Shown here one piece after another: positions 1-8,817 of a DNA stretch of 64,000 nt (positions are counted from its first letter, which is position 1; each line of letters begins with the position of its first letter). The DNA comes from Streptomyces fildesensis (lineage in GTDB: Bacteria; Actinomycetota; Actinomycetes; Streptomycetales; Streptomycetaceae): NCBI RefSeq assembly GCF_016107395.1, contig NZ_JAAIKO010000001.1:186001-250000 (forward strand), written 5' to 3'. The notes under the pieces were generated by a model. It ran no database searches and was not told the DNA's origin. It worked only from the letters and a program-made list of their open reading frames with translations. The position numbers and the translations under genes were made by a program.

Positions 1-2156
1 GCGGGATCACCGACCCCGTGCACGGCTATCTGGCACCGGTCATCGCCTATATGACGGCCGTCGGCATGGCCCGGCGCCCGCGCTGGCGGGTGCTGCTGTG
101 GTTCGTGCTGCTGCTGGACGCGTTCGCGGTGCTGGTCGGCGGCTACACGACGCCGTTCTCGATCATCGTGACGGTGCTCATCGGCTGGACCGTCGCCTAC
201 GGCACCCTGTACTCGGTCGGCTCGCCGAACGTCCGGCCGACCGGCCAGAACCTGCTCGCCGGCCTGCGGCGCGTCGGCTTCGCGCCGCTGACCACCCGCC
301 GCGCGGACGACGAGGTCCCCGAGACCCCCGACTCCGAACGCGGCCGCGGCTATCTCGTCACCCTGGAGGACGGACCGCCGCTCGACGTCACCGTCGTGGA
401 CCGCGAGCAGCAGGCGCACGGCTTCTTCTACCGGGTGTGGCGCCGCATCTCGCTGCGCGGCATCAACCAGCGCCGCAGCCTGCAGTCGCTGCGCCAGACC
501 CTGGAGCAGGAGGCGCTGCTCGCGTACGCGGCCATCGCCGCCGGGGCCAACGCGCCGAAGCTGATCGCCACCTCCGAGCTGGGCCCGGACGCCGTCATGC
601 TCGTCTACGAGCACATCGGCGGCCGCCGGCTGAACTCGCTGCCGGACGAGGAGCTCACCGACGCGCTGCTGTACAACGCCTGGCAGCAGGTCAAGGCGCT
701 CCAGTCGCGGCGGATCGCCCATCGGCGGCTGGTCGGCGAATCCCTTCTGGTGGATCGTTCCGGCAAGGTCTTTCTGACGGATCTGCGCGGCGGCGAGATC
801 GCGGCCGGCGACATCGTGCTGCGGATGGACATCGCCCAGCTGCTGACCACCGTCGCGCTGCGCGTCGGCCCGGAACCGGCGGTCAAGTCGGCCGTCGCCG
901 TCCTCGGCCCCGACGCGGTCGCGAACTCCCTGCCGCTGCTCCAGCCGATCGCGCTGAGCCGCTCCACCCGCGCGGAGCTCAAGCAGCTGAACCGCGCGCG
1001 GGCGCAGCGCGAGCGGGACGCCGTGCTCGCCGCGTCCGCGGCCGACAAGGAGGCGCGGGCCGCGGCGGCCGCGGCCGCCCCCTCGCGCGGCTCGGCCAAG
1101 GCCGAGAAACGGGCCGAGAAACGCGCCATCGAAGTGGCCCAGGACGAGGCCCGCGAGGAGGATCTGCTCTCCAGGATCCGCCAGCAGGTGCTGCTCATCC
1201 GGCCGCAGGCCCCGGTGGAGCCGGTCCGTCTGGAGCGGATCAAGCCGCGCACCCTCGTCACGGTCATCGCGGGCGCCTTCGCCGCGTACTTCCTGCTGTC
1301 GCAGATCAGCTCGGTGCCGATCGCCGACACGATCTCCCGAGCGAACTACGGCTGGGCGGCCGTCGCCGTGGTCGGCTCCGCGCTCAGTTATGTGGCGGCG
1401 GCCTGCGCGCTGGCCGGCTTCGTCCCGGAGCGGCTGTCGCTGTTCAGGACGGTCATGGCGCAGATCGCCGGATCGTTCGTGAAGCTCGTCGCCCCGGCGG
1501 CGGTCGGCGGCGTCGCCCTCAACACCCGGTATCTGCAGAAGACGGGCGTACGGCCGGGCCTCGCGGTGGCGAGTGTCGGCGCGTCCCAGCTGGTCGGTCT
1601 CGGCTCGCACATCCTGCTGCTGCTGACCTTCGGCTACATCACCGGCACCGAGAAGACGCCGTCGCTGTCACCGTCCCGCACGGTCATGGCCGGGCTCCTC
1701 ACCGCGGGTGTGCTGGTGCTGGTCGGGACGGCGATCCCGACCCTGCGCAAGTTCGTCTCCACCCGGGTACGGGCGCTGTTCGCGGGCGTCATCCCACGCA
1801 TGCTCGACGTGCTGCAGCGCCCGGCGAAGCTGGTGACGGGCATCGGCGGCACGCTGATGGTCACCGTCACCTTCGTGATCTGTCTCGACGCCTGCGTACG
1901 CTCCTTCGGCGGCAGCCTCAGCTACTCGACGATCGCGGTCGTCTTCCTCGCGGGCAACGCCCTCGGCTCCGCGGCGCCGACCCCCGGCGGTGTCGGCGCG
2001 GTCGAGTTCGCCCTCACCGGTGGTCTGATCGCGGCCGGCCTGCCGGGCACGATCGCCACGCCGGCGGTGCTGCTCTTCCGGCTCCTGACCTTCTGGCTCC
2101 CCGTCCTGCCGGGCTGGCTCTCCTTCAACTACCTCAGCCGCAAGGGCGATCTCTGA
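1..2156 (+). CDS. Flippase-like / lysylphosphatidylglycerol synthase TM-domain protein, 5' end missing
   Basis: The frame is open from the first bases of the window, so the true start lies upstream and the GTG at 18 is only the first internal start. At least 712 residues are visible. Two or three hydrophobic helices come first, followed by a soluble region of about residues 100-300 that looks like a decayed kinase fold (HRRLVGESLLVDRSG, then LTDLRGG near residue 253). An Ala/Lys-rich linker follows, then a multi-helix membrane domain from about residue 411. The last domain matches the UPF0104/TIGR00374 flippase-like family related to the MprF membrane part, including the C-terminal PTPGGVGAVEFALTGG motif. 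Lipid flipping or glycolipid transport is inferred from the family; the substrate is unknown. Confidence 0.85.
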   Translation, partial: GITDPVHGYLAPVIAYMTAVGMARRPRWRVLLWFVLLLDAFAVLVGGYTTPFSIIVTVLIGWTVAYGTLYSVGSPNVRPTGQNLLAGLRRVGFAPLTTRRADDEVPETPDSERGRGYLVTLEDGPPLDVTVVDREQQAHGFFYRVWRRISLRGINQRRSLQSLRQTLEQEALLAYAAIAAGANAPKLIATSELGPDAVMLVYEHIGGRRLNSLPDEELTDALLYNAWQQVKALQSRRIAHRRLVGESLLVDRSGKVFLTDLRGGEIAAGDIVLRMDIAQLLTTVALRVGPEPAVKSAVAVLGPDAVANSLPLLQPIALSRSTRAELKQLNRARAQRERDAVLAASAADKEARAAAAAAAPSRGSAKAEKRAEKRAIEVAQDEAREEDLLSRIRQQVLLIRPQAPVEPVRLERIKPRTLVTVIAGAFAAYFLLSQISSVPIADTISRANYGWAAVAVVGSALSYVAAACALAGFVPERLSLFRTVMAQIAGSFVKLVAPAAVGGVALNTRYLQKTGVRPGLAVASVGASQLVGLGSHILLLLTFGYITGTEKTPSLSPSRTVMAGLLTAGVLVLVGTAIPTLRKFVSTRVRALFAGVIPRMLDVLQRPAKLVTGIGGTLMVTVTFVICLDACVRSFGGSLSYSTIAVVFLAGNALGSAAPTPGGVGAVEFALTGGLIAAGLPGTIATPAVLLFRLLTFWLPVLPGWLSFNYLSRKGDL

Positions 2157-2340
2157 GCGACCGCCGCCGGCGGACGATGCCCGTCGCCTCCAGGTCGGGG
2201 CAGCTTTGATCGACTGACAGGTTCTCGTCAAAATTTGCCCAAGTTCCCTCCTTTCAGCATCTCTTCCTCCCCCTCCCGTGGTCGGGTCTGGCGTGCACAC
2301 CTTCGCACCGGCCCATCCGGGCTCCACCGGGGAGGAACTG

Positions 2341-4944
2341 ATGTCGGCACCAACCCGCAAGAGGCGATGGCTCACGATCTGCGCCATCACCGCGACAGCC
2401 GCGCTCATCGCGGTACCCGCCGGAGCCGCACCCGGCCACGGCAGCCCCAGACCGCACTCCGTCACCAGCACCCTCGCACGTGCCGCCACGGCCGCCACCG
2501 ACGGCGACGAGGGCGGTGAGGCCGACGAGATAGCCGAGGGTGCGGATCAGTTCGCCGAGGCCCGCACCTCCCCCGGCGTCATCCAGCCCGGCGCGTACGG
2601 TGCCGCCTGGGCGGCCCTCAACGCCCTCCCGAACACGGGCGGGACCTGGCGGCACGACACCGGTCTCGTCTACAACGCCGACGATCCGCGCTACCGCGAC
2701 ATCGACTCCAACTCCAGTGGCGGCGCCGGCAACGTCACCGGCCGCACCGCGGCCCTGGTCGCCGACAACGCCGGCTATGTCTACGAGGGCAGTGCGGGCG
2801 GCGGGGTGTGGAGATCCCGTACCGGCGGCGGCAACTGGCAGGCCATCAGCGACGCCCTGCCCGCCCAGGCCACCGGGGCACTCGCGCTGGACAGCGCGGG
2901 CAGGCTCTGGCTGGGCACCGGCGAGGCGACGACCAACGCGGACGCCTACCTCGGCAGCGGTGTGTACCTGCTGTCCGATCCGCGGCACGGCACGTTCTCG
3001 GCGTACAGCCGGGTCGGCGGCAAGGAACTGGACAACACCACCGTCCACACCCTGCGCTTCGGCGGCGACACGGTGTGGGCGTCGACGAGCCGCGGCGTGT
3101 GGAGCCACTCCGTCAGCCACACCGGCGGCCCCTGGAAACTGGAGTTCGCCCCCAATCCGGACTTCCTGCCCGGAGGTTCGCAGGCGAACGACCCGTCCGC
3201 GCCGTACAAGAACATCGCCAACGACGTCGCGATCGACCCGAAGCATCCCTCGCGGGTGGTCCTCGCCGTCGGCTGGCGCAGCGGCGACACGTACAACGGC
3301 TTCTACGCGAAGACCGGCGGGAGCTGGCAACGCGTCACGTCACTCGGCGATCTGCCGACCGCCGCGACCGACGTCGGCAACGTCACCTTCGCCCGCTCGG
3401 CCGACGGTTCGCGCTACTACGCCATCGACCAGTCCCCCGCTCAGCAGGCCGCCAATCCGGACAGCTCGCTGGCGGGGATCTACACCTCCAAGTCCGGCTC
3501 TCCGCTGGGTCCGTGGACCCGGATCGCGGACTATCCGACCCTCAGCGCCGCCGGATCGGCGCTGAACAGCAGTGGCTTCATGCCGGGCGTGCAGGCCTGG
3601 TACAACCAGTTTCTGCAGGTGGACCCCCACAACGCGGACCACCTCTACGCCGGTCTGGAAGAGGTCTTCGAGACGACGAACGCCGGTGCGACCTGGTCGG
3701 CCGTCGGACCGTACTGGAACTTCAACTTCCCCTGCTGGAGCATTGATCCGTCCCGGCAGACCGGCGCCTGCAGCCAGACCGTCCACCCGGACCAGCACGC
3801 GGCCGCCATCGGCAGCTACCACGGCAGAACGTACTTCTACGCGGGCAACGACGGTGGCGTCTACCGCCGCCCGGTGAACGGCGCGCAGGACTCGTCCGGT
3901 CATGCCACGGACTGGGCCTCGCTCAATGACGGCACCATCGACACCCTGCAGTACTACTCGGTGGGCATCGGCAAGGACCCGGCCTTCCGCGGGGTGGCGG
4001 TCAACGGCGGCCTGCAGGACAACGGGCAGTCCGTTCTGCGTCCGCACGACACCGTCATGGGCTCCAACTTCGGCGGCGACGGCGCCGACACGATCACCGA
4101 CCCGGCCAACGGCTGCAACATCGCCCAGGAATACGTCTATCTGGCGGTTCAGGTCACCCAGAACTGTGCCGTGAACGACGGCTCATGGACCACCGACCCG
4201 ACGAAGGCCACCTCGTACTCCGTCGCCCCGGCCGACAACGCCACCGGGGAGGCCCGCTTCATCGCCCCGCTCGCGGCGGACATCAGGAACAGCAACGCCT
4301 GGGTGGCCGGCGGCCGGCACGTCTGGACGCAGAGCCACGGCTACGCGATCCGCAGCTCCGGCGAGTGGACCAACGCCTTCGACCTCGGAGAGGGCCACAC
4401 CGCCACCGCGGTGGCCGCTTCCGGCGGCAAGGTCTACGCGGCGTGGTGCGGCCCCTGCAACAACCAGGGTTTCACGCGCGGCATCGCCGTCGGCAACGCG
4501 GACGGCACCGGCTGGCACCAGATCGACCTCCCCGCGACCGGGGCGGACGGCACCGTACCCAACCGATACCTTTCCGGCTTCGCCATCGACCCGAGGAACG
4601 CCGACCACGTGTACCTCGCGGTCAATGGCTTCTCCCGGCACTGGACCGAAGGTCCCGGTGCCGGTGTCGGCCATGTCTTCGAGTCCACGGACGGCGGCAC
4701 CACGTGGAAGGACATCTCGTCGAACATGCCCGACGTGCCGTCCGACTCCATCGTCGCCCTCCCGGGCGGCGGCCTGGTACTCGCGACCGACCTGGGCGTC
4801 ATCTACCGGGCACCCGGCGGCACCGGCTGGAAGCGCGTGGGGCACCTTCCCGCCGTGGCCGTCCTGCAGATCAGGACGGGCCCCGACGGGCGCCTGTACG
4901 CGGCGACGCACGGCCGCGGCATCTTCTCGATCGATCTGAGGTGA
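2341..4944 (+). CDS. Secreted beta-propeller (BNR/sortilin-like) protein
   Basis: The start is ATG 2341, preceded by GGAGG five bases upstream; the frame is open further upstream from 2278 but without a ribosome site. The 867-residue product begins with a classic Sec signal peptide (KRRWLTICAITATAALIAVPAGAA). The rest is rich in Gly, Thr, Trp and Asp with repeated Asp-box-like units such as TTNAGATWS (about residue 445) and STDGGTTWK (about 781), typical of multi-bladed VPS10/BNR propellers often annotated as exo-sialidase or xyloglucanase-like. No sialidase catalytic Arg triad was assigned, so enzymatic activity is open; carbohydrate binding outside the cell is plausible. A strong hairpin terminator follows. 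Confidence 0.85.
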   Translation: MSAPTRKRRWLTICAITATAALIAVPAGAAPGHGSPRPHSVTSTLARAATAATDGDEGGEADEIAEGADQFAEARTSPGVIQPGAYGAAWAALNALPNTGGTWRHDTGLVYNADDPRYRDIDSNSSGGAGNVTGRTAALVADNAGYVYEGSAGGGVWRSRTGGGNWQAISDALPAQATGALALDSAGRLWLGTGEATTNADAYLGSGVYLLSDPRHGTFSAYSRVGGKELDNTTVHTLRFGGDTVWASTSRGVWSHSVSHTGGPWKLEFAPNPDFLPGGSQANDPSAPYKNIANDVAIDPKHPSRVVLAVGWRSGDTYNGFYAKTGGSWQRVTSLGDLPTAATDVGNVTFARSADGSRYYAIDQSPAQQAANPDSSLAGIYTSKSGSPLGPWTRIADYPTLSAAGSALNSSGFMPGVQAWYNQFLQVDPHNADHLYAGLEEVFETTNAGATWSAVGPYWNFNFPCWSIDPSRQTGACSQTVHPDQHAAAIGSYHGRTYFYAGNDGGVYRRPVNGAQDSSGHATDWASLNDGTIDTLQYYSVGIGKDPAFRGVAVNGGLQDNGQSVLRPHDTVMGSNFGGDGADTITDPANGCNIAQEYVYLAVQVTQNCAVNDGSWTTDPTKATSYSVAPADNATGEARFIAPLAADIRNSNAWVAGGRHVWTQSHGYAIRSSGEWTNAFDLGEGHTATAVAASGGKVYAAWCGPCNNQGFTRGIAVGNADGTGWHQIDLPATGADGTVPNRYLSGFAIDPRNADHVYLAVNGFSRHWTEGPGAGVGHVFESTDGGTTWKDISSNMPDVPSDSIVALPGGGLVLATDLGVIYRAPGGTGWKRVGHLPAVAVLQIRTGPDGRLYAATHGRGIFSIDLR

Positions 4945-4995
4945 CGGTGCGGCCCGCGCATCCGACGGCGCGGCCGTCTCCACGGAAGTAACGGA

Positions 4996-5030
4996 TGTCC
5001 TGGCCGGATCGCCGCGATCCGGCCAGGACA
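4996..5030 (+). terminator. Hairpin terminator after the propeller gene
   Basis: A perfect 16-bp stem pairs 4996-5011 with 5015-5030 around a three-base loop. It ends with a short TTTG run. It lies 51 bases after the stop codon and just before the ribosome site of the next gene. Confidence 0.85.
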
Positions 5031-5126
5031 TTTGTACTGCCGAAGCCTGGAGATCCAGCTCTGCCGAGCGCACCACCCTCCGCGCGAAGCTCTTCCTACC
5101 AGAAGTTCTCACGGAGGAGCCCGGAC

Positions 5127-5891
5127 ATGACGCAGGTCCAGCAGGTGCAGCAGGAGACGCGGACGCAGACGCAGAGCAAGGCCGCTGAGACCGAGCAGGA
5201 GTCCAACCCGCTGGTCACGATGCTGAAGCCGCTCGTCCTCGACATCGCCGTGCCGCTCGGTTCGTACTACCTGCTGCACAACGGCTTCGGCGTCGGCCTG
5301 GTCGCGTCGCTCATGCTGAGCAGCATCGTCCCCGCTGTCCGCACCGTCGTCGCGGCGGCCCGGGACCGGTCGTTCAACGGGCTCGCCGGCATCATGCTGG
5401 TGGTCAACCTGGTGGGAATCGTCCTCAGCTTCGTCACCGGCGACGCACGGCTGATGATCGTCAAGGACTCGGCGCTCAGCAGCGTGGTGGGGATCTCCGT
5501 ACTGATCGCGGCCGCCACCGGGAAGCGGCTGATGTCGGTCGGCCTGAAGCCGTTCATGACGAAGGGCAAGGCCGCCAACATCCTCGCCTGGGACCGGCTG
5601 TCGGCCGGAAGCGCCCGCTTCCGGCGGGCGGAGCTGCTGTTCAGCACGATCTGGGGCGTCTCCATGCTGAGCGAGTGCGTCGCGCGGATCGTGCTGGCCT
5701 TCATCCTCCCGGTCTCCACCATGGTCTGGCTGTCGACCGTCCTGCTGATCGCGTCCGTCCTCCTCGCCGCGGTGGTCGGCGGCATCGCCACCAACCCGAT
5801 CGAGCGGATGATCGCGGGCGAGGTGAAGGCGGCCGACGAAGGCGCCGCGTCGGAGGCGAGTGCCATGGCGACGGAGACCGTCGCGGCCTGA
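5127..5891 (+). CDS. VC0807-family integral membrane protein
   Basis: ATG 5127 is chosen because GGAGGA lies eight bases upstream; the frame runs open from 4995, but that extension would read through the terminator hairpin. The 254-residue product starts with a Gln/Thr-rich cytosolic tail of about 35 residues. Six or so membrane helices follow (for example PLGSYYLLHNGFGVGL and a pair in IVLAFILPVSTMVWLSTVL). The arrangement and the SLMLSSIVPAVRT region resemble the VC0807 family seen across Streptomyces, whose function is not established. Confidence 0.8.
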   Translation: MTQVQQVQQETRTQTQSKAAETEQESNPLVTMLKPLVLDIAVPLGSYYLLHNGFGVGLVASLMLSSIVPAVRTVVAAARDRSFNGLAGIMLVVNLVGIVLSFVTGDARLMIVKDSALSSVVGISVLIAAATGKRLMSVGLKPFMTKGKAANILAWDRLSAGSARFRRAELLFSTIWGVSMLSECVARIVLAFILPVSTMVWLSTVLLIASVLLAAVVGGIATNPIERMIAGEVKAADEGAASEASAMATETVAA

Positions 5892-5930
5892 CACACGTCG
5901 CTCCCCCTCTCGCCTCCGGAAGGAACTCCC

Positions 5931-6131
5931 CTGCGCGCCAAGGGCATCAACTACGACACGGGCTTCTCCCCCGCCGCCTCCCCCGGCCCGCGCCATGACC
6001 TCGATCCGGCCGCGTACGGCGTGGTCAGGATGCTGCCGTCGGGCCGTGGAACGGCCCATCCGGACCTGGCGTGGGAGCCGAAGGAGTCGTTCGCCGCGCT
6101 CGCCGCCGCGTACGGCCCGAAATCCGAGTGA
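5931..6131 (+). pseudogene. Internally deleted remnant of a TIM-barrel/'abortive infection'-annotated protein
   Basis: Reading from CTG 5931, six bases after a good GGAAGGA ribosome site, gives RAKGINYDTGFSP and then, without interruption, PAAYGVVRML and WEPKESFAALAAAYG before TGA 6129-6131. From memory of Streptomyces proteins, the first motif is the start and the last two are the far C-terminus of a conserved family of about 350 residues. Only 66 codons separate start and stop, so the barrel core has been lost in frame. The start codon is also CTG rather than ATG or GTG. The reading frame itself is intact, so a short product is possible but probably non-functional. Confidence 0.6.
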
Positions 6132-6163
6132 TACGTGCACGGATCTAGGCCCGGCCTCCATAA

Positions 6164-6178
6164 CTGACGTACCGTCAG
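6164..6178. promoter_or_regulatory. Candidate operator, CTGACG-N3-CGTCAG
   Basis: A perfect 6-bp inverted repeat with a three-base centre lies 43 bases before the start of the following gene. Its form and location fit a TetR-family operator controlling the 6221-8616 pair. The regulator is not identified. Confidence 0.45.
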
Positions 6179-6220
6179 GGAATTCTCGACACCGAGGAGA
6201 CCGAGGAGGAGGAGACGGCC

Positions 6221-7381
6221 GTGCCCCAACGCCCCGTTCCGCTGGACGAGTACCCCGTGCACCAGATCGCCCGATCCATGCGCCATGTCGCCAGCGGTGA
6301 CCGCAACGCCTACGACCGGTCGATCTTCCAGGTCTTCGACCACGAGGGCCGGGCGCTGCTCATCACCGGCCTCGGCGTCTACCCGAACCTCGGCGTCACC
6401 GACGCCTACGCGACGCTGCTCCAGGGCGACCGGCTCATCGCCGTCAGAGCCTCGGACGCGCTCGGCGAGGACCGGATGCGGCAGCAGGTCGGACCGCTGC
6501 GGATCGAGGTCCAGGAACCGCTCAAACGGCTGCGGCTGGTGTGCGAACCGCAGGAACCGGACCCGGACGGCGCGGACCCGGACGGCGACGAGGCTTCGAG
6601 CCTCTCCTTCGACCTGGTCTGGGAGGCGGACTTCCCGGCCGTCGAGGAGCCGCACCACATCCAGTACACCGGCGACCGGCTCTTCCTCGAAGCCAACCGG
6701 TTCTGCCAGGCCGGCAGCTGCCACGGCGTGATCCGCGCCGGCGGCCAGGAGATCACCGTGGAACGCGGCCGCTTCACCGCCACCCGCGACCGCAGCTGGG
6801 GCGTCCGCCCCATCCCCGGCGAGGCGCCCGGCCGGGCCGCCGAGGAGTTCCGTGCCGAGGGCTTCCACTGGCTGTGGATCCCGATCCGCTTCGAGGACCG
6901 CTTCGTCATGGTGATCCTCCAGGAGGACGCCGACGGCTACCGCACCCTCGACAGCGCCGTCCTCGTACACCCCGCGGACGCCGGCCGCCCCGACGAGCAA
7001 CTCGGGCGCGCCCACGTCGACATCACGTACCGCTCCGGCAGCCGGCACCCCGAGTCGGCCGTCATCCACCTCACCGGAGCCGACCGCAAGCCGATCGAGA
7101 TCCACGTCGAACTGCTGGGCGGCAGCCCGCTCGCGGTCGGCGCCGGCTACCCGCCGGCCGACGACTGGCAGCACGGCGAGTGGAAGGGCCGCGGCTGGCT
7201 GGACCGCCGCACGTACGACCTGGCGGACCCGGCGGGCCTGGGCCTGGCGGCGTACGGCGTCATCGACCACGCGGCCCGCTTCACCTGGGACGGCGCCACC
7301 GGCTACGGCATCTTCGAGCACGGCAGCTTCGGGCGGCACGACCCGAGCGGGTTCACCGGCTTCGACTCGGTGGCGCCGTAA
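6221..7381 (+). CDS. Conserved AttH/CrtC lipocalin-like protein (DUF7064/7065 type)
   Basis: The GTG start at 6221 follows an extended GAGGAGGAGGAG purine run. The 386-residue product has no signal peptide or membrane segment. It contains two beta-rich halves with Trp/Gly/Asp-rich stretches (RDRSWGVRPIP about residue 190, HGEWKGRGWLDRRTYDL near 325) reminiscent of the hydroxyneurosporene-synthase/AttH fold. In actinobacteria such proteins occur beside acyl-CoA and steroid catabolic genes and APH-like phosphotransferases, as here. No reaction can be assigned. The upstream inverted repeat suggests TetR-type control with the next gene. Confidence 0.75.
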   Translation: MPQRPVPLDEYPVHQIARSMRHVASGDRNAYDRSIFQVFDHEGRALLITGLGVYPNLGVTDAYATLLQGDRLIAVRASDALGEDRMRQQVGPLRIEVQEPLKRLRLVCEPQEPDPDGADPDGDEASSLSFDLVWEADFPAVEEPHHIQYTGDRLFLEANRFCQAGSCHGVIRAGGQEITVERGRFTATRDRSWGVRPIPGEAPGRAAEEFRAEGFHWLWIPIRFEDRFVMVILQEDADGYRTLDSAVLVHPADAGRPDEQLGRAHVDITYRSGSRHPESAVIHLTGADRKPIEIHVELLGGSPLAVGAGYPPADDWQHGEWKGRGWLDRRTYDLADPAGLGLAAYGVIDHAARFTWDGATGYGIFEHGSFGRHDPSGFTGFDSVAP

Positions 7382-7497
7382 CCCTGTCAGCCCACGGCTC
7401 GTAGCCCTTTGGAGCAGCCCCGCGTACTCCCCGCCGATTCCGGCAAGGAATGGGGAGTAGCCGAAGCCCTGTCCGGCAAGGCCCGCAAGGAGGACCC

Positions 7498-8616
7498 GTG
7501 TCGAGCCCGACCCCACCCCCCGCACCGCACATGACCACCAGCACCCGCGATCCCCAGCTCCTCCGGCAGCGGCTCGACGCCTGGCTGCACGCCCGCGAAC
7601 CCGGCGCGCACACCCGCACCTTCCACGTCCCGTCCTCCAACGGCATGTCCAGCGAGACCGTTCTGTTCGACCTCGCGGTGCCGCACCGGGCCGGCACCGC
7701 CCGCCAGCAGCTGCGCCCCTGCGTCCTGCGGCTGGCCGCGGACCCCGACGCGTACGCGGCCTTCCCCGTGTACGACATGGAGCGCCAGTACCGCACCATC
7801 CAGGCCGTCGCCCAGCACAGCAAGACCCCGCTCCCGGCCCTGCTGTGGCTGGAGACCGACCCGGACCCGCTCGGCGCGCCGTTCTTCGTCATGGAACGCG
7901 TCGAGGGCCGCGTACCGCCCGACGTCATGCCGTACACCTACGGCGACAATTGGCTCTACGAAGCCGAACCCGCCGACCGCGAGCACCTCCAGCGCTCCAC
8001 CGTCGACGTCCTGGCCGAGCTGCACACCGTCCCGGTGGAACCGGTCGCGTTCCTGGCCGGGCCCTCCGGCGACGCCCTGCGCGACCATGTGACGGCCCAA
8101 CGCGAGTACTACCACTGGGTCGTCGACGGCCGCCCCCGCTCCCCGCTCATCGAGCGCGCCTTCGACCGGCTCGACGAACTGTGGCCGGACGACCCCGGCC
8201 CCACCGTCCTGAGCTGGGGCGACGCCCGCATCGGCAACATCCTCTACGCGGGCTTCGACCCTGTCGCCGTCCTCGACTGGGAGATGGCCGCCCTCGGCCC
8301 CCGTGAGCTCGACCTCGGCTGGATGATCTACCTCCACCGCTTCTTCCAGGACCTGACGGAACAGACCGGCTACCCGGGCCTCCCCGGCTTCATGACCCGC
8401 GACGCCATCGCCGACCGCTACCGCGACGCCACCGGCCACACCCCCCGCGACCTGGACTTCCACACCCTGTACGCGGCCCTCCGGCACGCCAACGTCATGC
8501 TCCGCATCGGCTACCGCCAGATCCACTTCGGCGAACGCCCCCTCCCCAGCGACCCGGACGACCTGATCATGCACCGCACCTCCCTGGAGGCGATGATCGA
8601 GAACCGCTACTGGTGA
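7498..8616 (+). CDS. APH-type phosphotransferase family protein (ACAD10/11 N-terminal-like)
   Basis: GTG 7498 follows AAGGAGG at ideal spacing; a longer frame from 7450 lacks a ribosome site. The product is 372 residues. Kinase-fold motifs are clear: the catalytic loop LSWGDARIGNIL (about residues 238-249, with Trp in place of the usual His) and the DFG-equivalent VLDWEMAALG (about 258-267). This subgroup resembles the phosphotransferase domain that accompanies acyl-CoA dehydrogenases and acts on hydroxyacyl or other small alcohol substrates, rather than a true aminoglycoside-resistance enzyme. It probably forms an operon with the lipocalin-like gene 117 bases upstream. A 10-bp hairpin terminator follows. 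Confidence 0.85.
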   Translation: MSSPTPPPAPHMTTSTRDPQLLRQRLDAWLHAREPGAHTRTFHVPSSNGMSSETVLFDLAVPHRAGTARQQLRPCVLRLAADPDAYAAFPVYDMERQYRTIQAVAQHSKTPLPALLWLETDPDPLGAPFFVMERVEGRVPPDVMPYTYGDNWLYEAEPADREHLQRSTVDVLAELHTVPVEPVAFLAGPSGDALRDHVTAQREYYHWVVDGRPRSPLIERAFDRLDELWPDDPGPTVLSWGDARIGNILYAGFDPVAVLDWEMAALGPRELDLGWMIYLHRFFQDLTEQTGYPGLPGFMTRDAIADRYRDATGHTPRDLDFHTLYAALRHANVMLRIGYRQIHFGERPLPSDPDDLIMHRTSLEAMIENRYW

Positions 8617-8622
8617 CGGTCA

Positions 8623-8648
8623 CGGGGGCCCGTCCGGCCGGGCCCCCG
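8623..8648 (+). terminator. Hairpin terminator after the phosphotransferase gene
   Basis: A perfect 10-bp GC stem pairs 8623-8632 with 8639-8648 around a six-base loop, starting seven bases after the stop codon. No U-tract is present, as is common in Streptomyces. Confidence 0.75.
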
Positions 8649-8731
8649 CGACCCGCTCGCCGGCAGTGACATGAACGTGACGTATTAGGCACAGACCCTC
8701 CCTCGATCCCCCCGCGTGACTTGGGTAACGT

Positions 8732-8748
8732 CGTACGTCCTACGTACG
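8732..8748. promoter_or_regulatory. Candidate operator, CGTACGT-N3-ACGTACG
   Basis: A perfect 7-bp inverted repeat with a three-base centre lies 70 bases before the lipoprotein start. Its symmetry and promoter-proximal position suggest a dimeric repressor site for the 8818-10550 pair. Confidence 0.35.
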
Positions 8749-8817
8749 GGGACCACGGGGACGTACAGCGAGCTGACCCGACGGTGCCCACCCACCGACC
8801 GGGAGCCCTTCACTTTT

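Noticed and set aside
2254-3330. Long antisense frames across the beta-propeller gene and similar long antisense frames elsewhere (for example 12265-13557, 15486-17627, 40991-43354)
   Set aside because: High GC makes non-coding frames open. They are Arg/Gly/Pro/Ala-rich with no family motifs and oppose clear genes.
7498-8616. Aminoglycoside-resistance gene
   Set aside because: The APH fold is present, but the HGD motif is WGD and the context is acyl-CoA-like metabolism; resistance is not supported.
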